Shown: positions 25,477-34,073, counted from the first letter of the stretch. The stretch is 64,000 bases of DNA from Vibrio sp. RE88 (GCF_013113835.1 NZ_VTYQ01000003.1:124001-188000), one strand, 5' to 3'. Numbers and translations are program-made. Notes: a model not told the origin generated them from the sequence alone.

Positions 25477-26097
25477 TGTGATAATTTCGACCAACTCCAA
25501 CATGTTTTGTATTTGAACTGCTTCGAAGTGGTTTTGCTCTTTAATTTTAGGTGCGTAGTAAACAGCTTTCATTTTTGCATTGATTGCAGCTTCCAAGCCC
25601 AACAAGCTATCCTCCACCACGCAGCAGTCTTCAGGGTTGAAACCCATTTCATTTGCTGCATGCAAAAATAGGTGTGGCTCAGGCTTCCAAGAACCAACCT
25701 CGTAAGAGCTAAAAATATTGTTATCAAAGTAACCACCTAAACCAGTAACGCTTAGAGCCCTGTTGATTTTTTCTCTAGGTGCGGACGACGCAATACAAAA
25801 CGGTATAGAAAGTGATTCTAAGACTTCTTTAACACCAGCATTGGGCTTTAAATGTTCATCGAAGAGTGCGCTCACTTTGTAGCGATATTCAGACTCAAAC
25901 GATGCCGGTAAAGAAATAGAAAACTCAGATTCCAAACTAGCAAATATAGATGCCAATTTGTATCCTCGAAATTTATCGAGTAACGCCTTAGCTTTGCATT
26001 CCACACCAATTTCAGCTAGCTGACGCTCTAGTGCTAAATTGCACAGGAATTCACTATCAACTAAAGTTCCATCAAAATCGAAAATGACTAGCTTCAT
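25474..26097 (-). CDS. HAD-superfamily phosphatase/phosphomutase-like hydrolase
   Basis: 207 residues starting MKLVIFDFDGTLVDSE, HAD motif I with both aspartates. Motif II is FCIASSAPREKINRAL, Lys is in SWKPEPHLFLHAA and motif IV is CVVEDSLLGLEAAINA. The cap and length match beta-phosphoglucomutase / GPH-like HADs acting on sugar phosphates. A GGAG precedes ATG 26097; the longer frame is translated attC. Its TAA stop is the attC R'' TAAC. Confidence 0.87.
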   Translation of the reverse strand: MKLVIFDFDGTLVDSEFLCNLALERQLAEIGVECKAKALLDKFRGYKLASIFASLESEFSISLPASFESEYRYKVSALFDEHLKPNAGVKEVLESLSIPFCIASSAPREKINRALSVTGLGGYFDNNIFSSYEVGSWKPEPHLFLHAANEMGFNPEDCCVVEDSLLGLEAAINAKMKAVYYAPKIKEQNHFEAVQIQNMLELVEIIT

Positions 26098-26113
26098 GAC
26101 TCTCCTTATCACA

Positions 26114-26234
26114 TAACGCCGCGTTAATGGGCAGACAACGCTACCACGAAACCTAACCATATCACCATAAACATAAAACCCAATGATGGAATCAAAACTG
26201 CCAAGTATTGGTTGTCCAACTGAACACTTGGTTA
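26114..26234 (-). repeat. attC site 3
   Basis: Family with CGCGTTAATGGGCAGACAACG at the left arm; right end CACTTGGTTATG. Closes the GNAT cassette and supplies its stop. Confidence 0.92.
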
Positions 26235-26678
26235 TGTGCGCACTAACGACATGGGCACAAAACGAACTCCATTAAACTCCGCTTCATCACCTGTTTTAAG
26301 AAAGCCATTGCCATGGTAAAAATCCACAGCGTTAACTGATGAACGCAAGCTTATTTCATTGGCATCGCTTGATGCCAACAAATGTTCAAGCAATTTACGG
26401 CCTAACCCCGTGCCTTGAGCCTGTTTTGACACAAAGAGATGGGTTAGATAGTTACCATCACGTAATGCAGCAAAGCCTAGCAAATTGTCATTTGAGACTG
26501 CCTTAATCGCCAAAAAGTTTTTTCCGCTAAACACAGTATGCAAATCTGGGACAATTCGTTCATGAAACTGTTGCTTACCTTCCTCATTAAACAGAGGAAG
26601 AATATCTATAGCTGAAACTTCAGAGACAAGATTCAGCACAGCATCGATGTCATCCGTTGATATGTTTTGAATTAACAT
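26232..26678 (-). CDS. GNAT-family N-acetyltransferase (cassette)
   Basis: 148 residues beginning MLIQNISTDDIDAVL; a strong GGAGGT precedes ATG 26678. Motifs: THLFVSKQAQGTGLGRKLLEHL and SSVNAVDFYHGNGFLKTG. The stop codon is the TAA of attC 3. Cassettes of this kind are very frequent in Vibrio integrons; the substrate is not known. Confidence 0.85.
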   Translation of the reverse strand: MLIQNISTDDIDAVLNLVSEVSAIDILPLFNEEGKQQFHERIVPDLHTVFSGKNFLAIKAVSNDNLLGFAALRDGNYLTHLFVSKQAQGTGLGRKLLEHLLASSDANEISLRSSVNAVDFYHGNGFLKTGDEAEFNGVRFVPMSLVRT

Positions 26679-26695
26679 GTTACCTCCAAGCACCA

Positions 26696-26816
26696 TAACG
26701 CCGCATTAAAGGGGAGCAACGCAGCCCCAAAACAAAACCTTACCACCATAAACACAAAACCCAACGATGACACCATAAACACCAAGCGTTGGGAATCACT
26801 CTTAAATGCGTTGTTA
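26696..26816 (-). repeat. attC site 4
   Basis: CGCATTAAAGGGGAGCAACG left arm, CTTAAATGCGTTGTTAGG right end. Closes the VOC cassette. Confidence 0.92.
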
Positions 26817-26824
26817 GGATATAA

Positions 26825-27382
26825 CTAATCAAGCGTACCTAAATTATTTTTATGGACTATTTTCCAATCACTTTTTGGAGAAAATCCTTGCATATTTCTA
26901 ATCTCATTCTTTGTGAATTTAATCAGCTCTTCTACAGATAATTCTAAATTTACAGCAAACTTACAAGGTTGATTAACGTGCCATGGTGTATCTGTGAAAA
27001 TTTCAAATCTGTTATTTTCAGGATCACGAAAATATATGGACCAAGTAGTGCCGTGAGATACGGTTTGCACACTGATTCCAGAAATTGAGTTTAATGATGA
27101 ATTGAAACGCTTCAACTCATCGATATCTTTCACTCTAAAAGATATATGATCTATTGGGCTTTCAAGATTCCTGCGCGATTGCATTGGACTTAAAACAATT
27201 TGATGGTGCTCTTCCAGGCTACGGCTTAAAAAAACCATACCATTTTGCCCTTCCCCTCTATCAGTGACAACAAAGCCTAATTTACTCGTATAAAAATTTT
27301 CCATCCTAGCTAAGTCTTGAACGTATAATTCAATATGACTCAACTGCATGTTTGGAAAAATAAATTCATCCTTAGTTTCCAT
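26825..27382 (-). CDS. glyoxalase/VOC superfamily protein
   Basis: About 185 residues. HIELYVQDLARMENFYTSKLGFVVTDRG is the first beta-alpha-beta unit; IDHISFRVKDIDEL and WSIYFRDPENNRFEIFTDTPWH give the second with the metal-site Glu (RFEIF). Metal ligands His, His and Glu are in place. It could be a ring-cleavage dioxygenase-like or detoxifying enzyme. Start at 27382 with AAGG six bases upstream. Confidence 0.83.
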   Translation of the reverse strand: METKDEFIFPNMQLSHIELYVQDLARMENFYTSKLGFVVTDRGEGQNGMVFLSRSLEEHHQIVLSPMQSRRNLESPIDHISFRVKDIDELKRFNSSLNSISGISVQTVSHGTTWSIYFRDPENNRFEIFTDTPWHVNQPCKFAVNLELSVEELIKFTKNEIRNMQGFSPKSDWKIVHKNNLGTLD

Positions 27383-27396
27383 TTTCATCCTTACCC

Positions 27397-27517
27397 TAAC
27401 GTCGCGTTAATAGGCAGGCAACGCTGCCGTAAACATAAATTATCGTGACATAAACACTGATACTAAACTGTGAGCAAAAGCTGCCAAGCGCTGGCTGTCC
27501 AATTGAAGGCTTGGTTA
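27397..27517 (-). repeat. attC site 5
   Basis: TAACGTCGCGTTAATAGG left arm (one change, GTC for GCC), GGCTTGGTTATG right end. Closes the first deaminase cassette. Confidence 0.9.
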
Positions 27518-27524
27518 TGTGCCG

Positions 27525-27950
27525 TTATGACTTCCCCAAATACGGCGCTAAGAAGCCATTCACCTGCTCACTACAGAGACCAACATCGACTTTTACACCT
27601 GCCTGTTCAAGAATAGCTATGCCCTTACCACTATTACGTTTGTCTGGGTCGAGTATGGAAACCACAACATGTTTGATGCCCGATTTAACTAGAGTAGTTG
27701 CGCACGCGGGAGTACGACCGACAAATGAACAGGGTTCTAGTGTCACATAGGCTACTACCCCTTCCATTGGACCATCGTAAGCATTGAGCGCTTGCACTTC
27801 GGCATGGTTCCCACCAATAGCTTGGGTATAGCCCTCAGATACCACCCTATCATCTTTAACAAGAACACACCCTACAGGTGGGTTGGGAATACAATTAGGC
27901 AAAGCACTTTCAGAGATTTCTAAAGCCCTTAGCATATATTTTTCTGGCAT
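27525..27950 (-). CDS. RibD-type deaminase-domain protein, copy 1
   Basis: 141 residues equal to the deaminase half of RibD. Zinc site: HAEVQAL and PCSFVGRTPACA (H-A-E and P-C-x8-C). IPNPPVGCVLVKDD is the usual opening block. The reductase half is missing, so it cannot replace RibD alone; it may deaminate a pyrimidine or serve as a stand-alone enzyme with another partner. About three quarters identical by eye to the cassette protein at 58478-58903. Confidence 0.85.
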   Translation of the reverse strand: MPEKYMLRALEISESALPNCIPNPPVGCVLVKDDRVVSEGYTQAIGGNHAEVQALNAYDGPMEGVVAYVTLEPCSFVGRTPACATTLVKSGIKHVVVSILDPDKRNSGKGIAILEQAGVKVDVGLCSEQVNGFLAPYLGKS

Positions 27951-27976
27951 TGATTCGCACTCCTTGCTCTGTTACA

Positions 27977-28098
27977 TAACGCCGTGTTAAAGGATGAACA
28001 ACGCGGCCACCCAACCTAACGCATTGTGCTATAAACACTTAAGTTGAAATAGAACCCAAAATGCCGAGCGTTGAGAATCACTCTTGAACAGCTTGTTA
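27977..28098 (-). repeat. attC site 6
   Basis: CGTGTTAAAGGATGAACAACG left arm; ATGCCGAGCGTTGAGAATC and CAGCTTGTTATG at right. Closes the GFA cassette. Confidence 0.9.
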
Positions 28099-28103
28099 TG
28101 GTT

Positions 28104-28514
28104 TTATACACCTTTTAGCCGCCCCCATAGTTTACCCCAGCGCTCTAACTTTTCACTCGGACTTAGTAATCGCGGCTGAATTTGAATTGGCTTACCTAGT
28201 TGATGGACATCTTGGAGTAAACTCGCATTAACAGCGCCTCGTCTATGACCATCTATATCACACCCGACTGCTAAGAAATCACCACAACAATCGCAATGGA
28301 AAAATGTTGCTAATTTATCTCCATTTTGAATACTCGAGGCTTCACCACCAATTAATTCAATTACCATCCCAGGTTCACTGAGAATTTTTGATGGGTTGCT
28401 TTGGCAATAACTACAATCACATATTCTTGGATTGAGCGCTTCCAATGGTTTGTGTACTTGTATTTCAACCTGCCACCGACTGCAGTGGCAAGAACCTTTG
28501 TATTTTATAACCAT
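28104..28514 (-). CDS. GFA family zinc protein (cassette)
   Basis: 136 residues from MVIKYKGSCHCSRWQVEI. Zinc cysteines in SCHC, CDCSYC and CDCCGD. The C-terminal half carries GAVNASLLQDVH, conserved in this family. Start at 28514 chosen since family members begin just before the first cysteine pair and GCAGG lies upstream. Distant from the GFA protein at 9638. Confidence 0.8.
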   Translation of the reverse strand: MVIKYKGSCHCSRWQVEIQVHKPLEALNPRICDCSYCQSNPSKILSEPGMVIELIGGEASSIQNGDKLATFFHCDCCGDFLAVGCDIDGHRRGAVNASLLQDVHQLGKPIQIQPRLLSPSEKLERWGKLWGRLKGV

Positions 28515-28544
28515 ATAAACCTGCTCATCGCTAATTAAAAAACA

Positions 28545-28664
28545 CAACGCCGCATTAAGGTATGAGCAACACTACCACGAAACCTAACCATACCACCTTA
28601 AATACAAAACCCAACGATGGAATAAAATGCCAAGCGTTGGGGATCATTCTCAAATACTTTGTTA
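28545..28664 (-). repeat. attC site 7, core variant CAAC
   Basis: R' core reads CAACGCC where most sites have TAACGCC, i.e. GTTG on the bottom strand, still keeping GTT. Right end CAAATACTTTGTTA. Closes the TPR cassette. Confidence 0.88.
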
Positions 28665-28679
28665 TAAGCGTATTTCCTT

Positions 28680-29162
28680 TTACCACGTTCTATCTAAATC
28701 TTGTGCGTATAAAGAAATAGCTCGCTGATACTCTTTAATTGCATCACTGTTCGTGGTTGATACTAAAAGTTCGAGTAATAATGATGTTGCTTCTTTATGA
28801 CGTCCCAAGTTGTAGAGACACATGGCATAGAAAGGCTGAACTTCAATAGAACTAGGGTACTCTCTTAGAGTTTGCTCAAAGTAGCTTAACGCCTCCGAAT
28901 ACATGCCAAGGCTTCGATAGGTGCTCGCTAGCCCAAACAAAGCATCGAACCTTTCTACTGACGACAATAGACCTAAAAGAGATGACCGGTAATGGGTAAT
29001 CGCTTCTTGCTCATTACCTTCATTGTCGTATGACCAAGCAATTTGCAAGTGAGCCTTAGCAGAATAAGTTTCATCGTTTAGCAGCGTTTTTAGCAAAGCT
29101 CTCGACTCTTGATACTTATCCTCTTTCCGCAATTTAATTGCTTGTTCGATGATACTTTCCAT
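28680..29162 (-). CDS. tetratricopeptide repeat protein (cassette)
   Basis: 160 residues with three to four TPR-like helical pairs: AHLQIAWSYDNEGNEQEAITHYRSSL, LFGLASTYRSLGMYSEALSYFEQTL and VQPFYAMCLYNLGRHKEATSLL. No signal peptide, so a cytoplasmic scaffold. It resembles the tetratricopeptide proteins common in Bacillus and Vibrio cassettes, of unknown partner. GAGGGAG precedes the ATG. Confidence 0.82.
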   Translation of the reverse strand: MESIIEQAIKLRKEDKYQESRALLKTLLNDETYSAKAHLQIAWSYDNEGNEQEAITHYRSSLLGLLSSVERFDALFGLASTYRSLGMYSEALSYFEQTLREYPSSIEVQPFYAMCLYNLGRHKEATSLLLELLVSTTNSDAIKEYQRAISLYAQDLDRTW

Positions 29163-29180
29163 AAACTCCCTCGAAACTTA

Positions 29181-29299
29181 CAACGCCCTGTTAAGAGGTA
29201 AGCACGCAATGACTAAGCCTCTGCACGGCACTTCAACACCGAAATAAAACGCCTACCTAAAATGCCACGCGTGCTGAATCTCTCTTGAACTGTTTGTTA
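29181..29299 (-). repeat. attC site 8, core variant CAAC
   Basis: CAACGCCCTG core; arms are AGCACGC / GCGTGCT rather than AGCAACGC / GCGTTGC. Closes the MAPEG cassette. Confidence 0.88.
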
Positions 29300-29316
29300 A
29301 AATGACGTATTCATCA

Positions 29317-29705
29317 CTAACTCGCAATACATTGCCCCATAATGGCAAAAGAACACCCTATCGCAACAGCCCAAGAGACTGAGCGAAAAACACCTACATT
29401 TAGTAAATAGAGAATGTGGTAGATAACCCTGAAACCAACGTGTAGAAGTGCCAAAAGCTCAATATTTTTGCTGATGATTCCTGTTGTTAATGCTAACAAT
29501 ATCGCTATGGAAAAAATAATAAGCGACTCAAAAGCATTTTCATGTGCTGCAAGAGCCCGAGCGCCGAAACCATGTAATCTAGCCTGTTGTTCTCGGGGGT
29601 AGTTGTTATCGTAACCACCCTCTTTATGCATCGCGAGTGCTAAAGGTATTTTCGCGATATACGGAAGTAAAGCCGCTGCAATAAACTATAAATTAACGTA
29701 TTCAA
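29317..29705 (-). pseudogene. MAPEG-family membrane protein gene with 5' frameshift
   Basis: The part from ATG 29631 (MHKEGGYDNNYPREQQARLHGFGARALAAHEN) is typical MAPEG, but the expected first membrane helix is missing. In frame upstream LLPYIAKIPLALA is found, then the frame hits a TAG; the other frame carries NTLIYSLL from a TTG at 29705. Joined, these would give the normal N-terminus, so one base seems lost near 29678-29686. A product starting at 29631 would lack helix 1. Confidence 0.65.
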
Positions 29706-29738
29706 TATATTGCCTCTGCTTGTTATCAAATAATCATT

Positions 29739-29829
29739 TAATGCCGCATTAAGGTGTGAGCAACGCTTGGCTATACTTGAGCGAAGCGAAACCGCCAAGA
29801 GTTGACTATCCAGTTGAACGCTTGATTAT
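29739..29829 (-). repeat. attC site 9, short form with mutated cores
   Basis: 91-bp family with the CTTGAGCGAAGCGAA centre. R' reads TAATGCC instead of TAACGCC and R'' GATTAT instead of GTTAT, so both cores are altered. Probably poorly recombining. Confidence 0.8.
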
Positions 29830-29831
29830 AA

Positions 29832-30092
29832 CTACACTCTCCTTAATGGTTGACATGCTAGTAGAAAGAAACAGAACGCAAACGTGCTCACTGCCGCTGC
29901 CAAATAATTGAGTTCACAGTAGTTTACCAGCAAAGACATAACTGTAGGGGCGATAAAAATTGCTGCATATATGAACAACCTCACCAGTTTTAGTTCTTGC
30001 GAACACTTCTTACATGTTATGTACTTATCAAGGTTTATAGTTAACTTGGCACTAATAGGAATGAGTGCACTACAATTTGGACATTTAAACAT
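29832..30092 (-). CDS. small zinc-ribbon membrane protein
   Basis: 86 residues: a zinc ribbon MFKCPNCSALIP...ITCKKCSQEL followed by two hydrophobic segments (LFIYAAIFIAPTVMSLL and YLAAAVSTFAFCFFLLA). The usual MFKCPNC opening favours ATG 30092 over 30104. Family unknown; similar small ribbon-TM proteins are common and unassigned. Confidence 0.65.
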   Translation of the reverse strand: MFKCPNCSALIPISAKLTINLDKYITCKKCSQELKLVRLFIYAAIFIAPTVMSLLVNYCELNYLAAAVSTFAFCFFLLACQPLRRV

Positions 30093-30199
30093 ATGTACTA
30101 TCATCTAGTTTTCAATGTCGTACTAAACTAGCTACAAAAGTCGAACTGTGCAAAGAACTTGGAAGGTAATTCGAGGGGACTCAAACCAGACGGTAGTTA

Positions 30200-30322
30200 T
30201 AACGCCCAATTAAGGGGTGAACAACGCTACCACCCACGCCTAAAGCATTGTGCCATAAACACTAAATTTGAAGTAGAAGCAAAAGTGCCAAGCGTTGTGA
30301 ATCCCTCTTAAATTGCTTGTTA
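30200..30322 (-). repeat. attC site 10
   Basis: CCCAATTAAGGGGTGAACAACGC left arm, AAATTGCTTGTTAGG right end. Supplies the stop of the GIY-YIG-like gene. Confidence 0.92.
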
Positions 30323-31303
30323 GGGGGCTAATCGTTGCTTGAGCATCTGGTTTGTTTCATAAGGTTTTGATTCAGTTTCCAAGCGCCCCATTATTCCATC
30401 AAGCTCTAACTCTGTTAGAACATAATCAAATCCTTTGTTTATCAGCCACTTTTTGACTAAACCAATATTTTTTACATCTGAGTTTACAAATTCAATATTA
30501 AATTTTGGTTTAAAGTAATTTATAAGTGTAGATTCAAAAATTTCTGTGATTGCCCCTTTGGGGAGATTACTCGAGCCACGAATATGAGCATTAACACCTA
30601 TAAAATTACGACTGACAATTTCAGCTTCATCAATCACAAAGAAATACGCAAAATAATCATAATTTTCATTATTCTCTGAACTTAGAGTTGGCCCCCATTT
30701 TTCATGGTTCTTTAGCCTCTCAAATGTACTTACATTTGACTTCCCAATATAACAGATTTCCAGATTACTCAGCAGATCCATGTCGAACTGGTTGATAATC
30801 TGATATAGATGCAGGTCGGCATAAACTTCACGACCATGCAACCCACTTCTGATTGGGCACTTAATTTTCAAAACTTTATCGTTCGATTCAGACAATATGA
30901 GTTCAGAAAGGCTTATAAATTTGTCTTGATTTGATATAGATATGCCACTTGGTGATACATACCCCGATAAGCCACACCTAATAAAATTCTCTAAAGTCTC
31001 AAACTCACATCGAAGCATCTCAGATAGTTCACTTTCGCCATTGAACCAAAACTTAGCTAAATTAAATATTACTTCATGTGTCTTTCCATTTGCTTCAATT
31101 GTTCCTCGGAAGCAATAATTATTTGTCGGATAAAATGACTCCGGGATGAACTTAGCCTTAGACACTCTCACAATAGAGTAGATACGTGATTCGTCGACTA
31201 TCTTAAATTCTTTTAATAACCTAACCGTATCTGCATCGAAAAGACGATGATGAGGCTGAAACATATATTGCTTAATATAAGAACTAAAATACCTAGTTTT
31301 CAC
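30320..31303 (-). CDS. GIY-YIG-like nuclease domain protein
   Basis: 327 residues from a GTG at 31303, which is preceded by AAGGAGGTATTA, nearly perfect for 16S pairing; the longer open frame is attC. The C-terminal half has ICYIGKSNVSTFERLKNHEKWG, the Y-I-G-K-S...R...H part of GIY-YIG, and later ESTLINYFKPKFN with the metal-binding Glu and the Asn. The N-terminal 150 residues are unassigned. This architecture suggests a site-specific nuclease, possibly defence. Confidence 0.6.
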   Translation of the reverse strand: MKTRYFSSYIKQYMFQPHHRLFDADTVRLLKEFKIVDESRIYSIVRVSKAKFIPESFYPTNNYCFRGTIEANGKTHEVIFNLAKFWFNGESELSEMLRCEFETLENFIRCGLSGYVSPSGISISNQDKFISLSELILSESNDKVLKIKCPIRSGLHGREVYADLHLYQIINQFDMDLLSNLEICYIGKSNVSTFERLKNHEKWGPTLSSENNENYDYFAYFFVIDEAEIVSRNFIGVNAHIRGSSNLPKGAITEIFESTLINYFKPKFNIEFVNSDVKNIGLVKKWLINKGFDYVLTELELDGIMGRLETESKPYETNQMLKQRLAP

Positions 31304-31321
31304 TAATACCTCCTTGCCCCC

Positions 31322-31442
31322 TAACGCCGCGTTAATGGGCAGACAACGCTGCCACATACTTAACCCATTGTGACATAAACACTAATAACAAACTGTGAGC
31401 CAAAACTGCCAAGCGTTGGTTGTCCAATTAAACGCTTGGTTA
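31322..31442 (-). repeat. attC site 11
   Basis: CGCGTTAATGGGCAGACAACGC / CGCTTGGTTATGG family. Closes the first copy of the ORF-less repeated cassette; the same family closes the other two copies (sites 29 and 42). Confidence 0.92.
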
Positions 31443-31801
31443 TGGAAACCTAAGACAACCAACACACTCATCGCAAAGCATGGGCTCATTGTGACCACTA
31501 AACACAACAAACCAGTATGCAGCAACCCAATGAAGCCCAAAGAAGAAACCTAACAACAACGATACAGCCAACTAAAACAAAGAAGGGCCGCCCCACTAAA
31601 GCCTAGGTTTAGCTAATTGCCGCAATACAAAATTTACTTGGGAGCCAAATGCAAACGGCAGATTAGCCTTAACGAAATACCCAAAGCGGCGTTTCACCAG
31701 AGATTTAAATTTGGAATCAACTGGGCATGTGGAAAGTACTATGAAACTCGCAACAGACGCAGAATCAACAAACCAAATAAGAACCAAATCTTGCTGCGCC
31801 A
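31443..31801 (-). other. ORF-less repeated cassette, copy A
   Basis: About 359 bases with no conserved reading frame. A 68-codon frame exists (31596-31802) but it is shifted in copy B and stopped early in other copies. Shared blocks include AAAGAAGGGCCGCC, AGCTAATTGCCGC, GATGCAAACGGC-type and AAGCGGC stretches. GC-rich inverted pieces hint at an RNA. Copies B and C are at 44735 and 53297. Confidence 0.7.
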
Positions 31802-31921
31802 TAACGCCCTGTTAAGGGGTGAGCAACGCAATACCAAAGCCGCCGCATACCACCTTAAACACTAAAACCAACGCATAGTGAAAATGCCACGCGTTGCGAA
31901 TCCATCTTAAACAGTTTGTTA
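31802..31921 (-). repeat. attC site 12
   Basis: CCCTGTTAAGGGGTGAGCAACGC / GCGTTGCGAATCC, right end CAGTTTGTTATG. The commonest family of the array. Confidence 0.93.
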
Positions 31922-31926
31922 TGCAG

Positions 31927-32985
31927 CTAGTCACCCCATCCAACCCGACCATCACAAGCAACACACCCGCTCGCAAAACTAAACTCTAAGTCCCCATTGT
32001 TTAAAGCACTACACCAGCCGCATTGAGCAACACCATCAGTAACAATTAAGCAGCTAGTACATAAAAACTCGTCAGCTTCTGTTCTTACAACCGTTTCATA
32101 CCCTTCGCAAAAACTACAATGACCAAGATCCCAAGAGTTATCGCCTTCCATTGCCGCAATATGTGCAGCTCCATCATCTATCAATAGCTCAACGACGTCA
32201 CTGGGTTCATATTTTTTATTGCAGGTTGGGCAAGTACCAAAACCTTCATTAACGAATATTAATTCGCCTTCACAATCAGAACAGCTTACCGCCAAATGCT
32301 TTTCGTCATGTCGGCAAACTAAACAAGAGCTCTCTTCGACTAACCCGCCCGATTTTGTCTCGTGCATAGATTCAAAACCACAAGAGGAACAAGTTGTTAT
32401 TTTGTCCCCTTTCTTCTTGAGTATTTCTATATTTTTCTTCTTTTGATCATAAACAACCTGCAAATAGCTGTTTAATGACCTTAGCTTCCAGTCGATTGAA
32501 GCAAGCTCAGCTTCCCAACCCGCAAATACTTGATTCCATCGAGTACCAATTAACTTGTGTAAAAACTGCCAAGCAGACAGTTGTTGCTTGACGATATCTT
32601 GCACATTCTTTTTATTGTCAGCATCACTATGCGCTTCGTGGAAAAAGTGGACTACTTTATTCCTGTGGCTAGTTACATCTTTAAATGACTGTAGCTCTTG
32701 TTTTGTAAGCCCACTACATACAACCTTGTCAAGTCGCTCTGTTGCCGTTGATAATGAAACTGATTGAAAGTTTCCAGAGGTAAATTTATTCCAATCAGGT
32801 TTCTGATTATCGGAGATAACCAGAGTCCAATGCTCGTGCATTAGCCTAGCTTTAAGGAATAACTCCAACGCAGCGTGAAAGTGAATAATCGAGTACTTAG
32901 GACGCAGCTCTATGTCTTCAACTGACCTTTCTAGAAAGTCGAAAGCATTTTCAACCAATCGATCAAACATTTTTTGTTTAGACAT
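31927..32985 (-). CDS. HEPN-like protein with multiple zinc ribbons
   Basis: 352 residues. The N-terminal 180 are helical, with IIHFHAALELFLKARLM and a HEPN-like R-x4-6-H motif in SHRNKVVHFFHE. The rest carries four or more cysteine pairs: CSSCGF...CLVC, CSDCEG...CPTC, CSFCEG...CTSC and CGWC...CVAC. HEPN domains with R-x-x-x-x-H are often RNases of defence systems, and the ribbon set suggests nucleic-acid binding. No toxin-antitoxin partner lies in the cassette. A defence role is inference. Confidence 0.65.
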   Translation of the reverse strand: MSKQKMFDRLVENAFDFLERSVEDIELRPKYSIIHFHAALELFLKARLMHEHWTLVISDNQKPDWNKFTSGNFQSVSLSTATERLDKVVCSGLTKQELQSFKDVTSHRNKVVHFFHEAHSDADNKKNVQDIVKQQLSAWQFLHKLIGTRWNQVFAGWEAELASIDWKLRSLNSYLQVVYDQKKKNIEILKKKGDKITTCSSCGFESMHETKSGGLVEESSCLVCRHDEKHLAVSCSDCEGELIFVNEGFGTCPTCNKKYEPSDVVELLIDDGAAHIAAMEGDNSWDLGHCSFCEGYETVVRTEADEFLCTSCLIVTDGVAQCGWCSALNNGDLEFSFASGCVACDGRVGWGD

Positions 32986-33012
32986 CGAGTCTCCTTACTA
33001 TCCAGTGCTGCA

Positions 33013-33134
33013 TAACGCCCAATTAAGGGGTGAACAACGCTACCACCCAACCTAAAACATTGTGCCATAAACACTAAATTTGAATTAGAAGCAAAAGTGC
33101 CGAGCGTTGTGAATCCCTCTTAAATTGCTTGTTA
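33013..33134 (-). repeat. attC site 13
   Basis: CCCAATTAAGGGGTGAACAACGC family, right end TTGCTTGTTAGG. Nearly identical to sites 10, 33 and 44. Closes the DUF4238 cassette. Confidence 0.93.
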
Positions 33135-33140
33135 GGCTCG

Positions 33141-34073
33141 CTATACCAACGTGTTGCCCAACTGCATGGCGCCACCCTTGGCTATATAATTAAAGTTACT
33201 TTTTGATGCAAGAACACGTTGATAGCTGTTTGCGATAATTTTGCTATTCAGGATAGCCACTAAGTGCTTGTTTGCTTCTCTCACACCATCCTGTCTATTA
33301 AATTCACCAACCAAAGCTAAGCTCTTTGATACAGGAAAATAAACCATAGTATCCGGCAAGCCAAACCCTGGTGAAATAAAAGTAGCTGACGCTGGGTCAT
33401 GCCATGTGAGGCTAACAGGGTTATCAGTCGTAATAAACTCTCCAGCCCCCTCACCTGTTTTTAACAACACCCAATTTCTCTGATGAAGCAACTCGGTTAT
33501 TCTTTGCATCCCGAGCAACTCCATATATATCTGGTGCTCCTTAGATACCGACACTTCAAAGGCACCTCGTTCAAACATCTCTTTCATTTCTTCAAAGGTT
33601 GTACCATCTGCAATATCTTCTCCTGTGTCTTGCTTGATTTGAGCAACCTGAGCTTCCCATCTTTCCTTGGACTCAAAAGTCATTGCCATTATATGGTTTG
33701 CGATCTGGATTTGAGGTTTAGCCAAATGCTCTCGCATCTCTGGAGACTTGATTGCTAACATACCAATCAGTTCCAAAATCACATCTTTCGTCTCACCAGA
33801 GAAATCCGACGTTTCTTCAAGCTTCTTTAGTGCCGTAGCGGCTTTACCCTCGAAATCAGATTGTGTTTTCTCAACAATTTCAGGATCTACACCTTCAATT
33901 TCCACACGATTAAAGTCGCGCATACCACCAACGTTCCTTGGAGTTGTCTCAAATTTCTTTTTGTTTTTTAAGTCTAAAACTGTGAGTTTTGATTTTTTAG
34001 CACTGCCTTGTGTGAACCCCTTTAGGTAACACTGAGATAGATAATGATGATGCCTTGATGTACTCAACTTCAT
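33141..34073 (-). CDS. DUF4238 family protein
   Basis: 310 residues. Family hallmarks: SRHHHYLSQCYLKGFT at the start, then NKKKFETTPRNVGGMRDFNRVE, a helical middle, and FITTDNPVSLTW with VYFPVSKSLALVG near the end. DUF4238 proteins are scattered in bacteria, often in mobile or defence islands, without a known activity. Full length. Confidence 0.8.
   Translation of the reverse strand: MKLSTSRHHHYLSQCYLKGFTQGSAKKSKLTVLDLKNKKKFETTPRNVGGMRDFNRVEIEGVDPEIVEKTQSDFEGKAATALKKLEETSDFSGETKDVILELIGMLAIKSPEMREHLAKPQIQIANHIMAMTFESKERWEAQVAQIKQDTGEDIADGTTFEEMKEMFERGAFEVSVSKEHQIYMELLGMQRITELLHQRNWVLLKTGEGAGEFITTDNPVSLTWHDPASATFISPGFGLPDTMVYFPVSKSLALVGEFNRQDGVREANKHLVAILNSKIIANSYQRVLASKSNFNYIAKGGAMQLGNTLV

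Noticed and set aside
31596..31802. 68-codon frame in ORF-less cassette copy A
   Set aside because: The frame is shifted in copy B and not kept in copy C, and no ribosome site precedes it.
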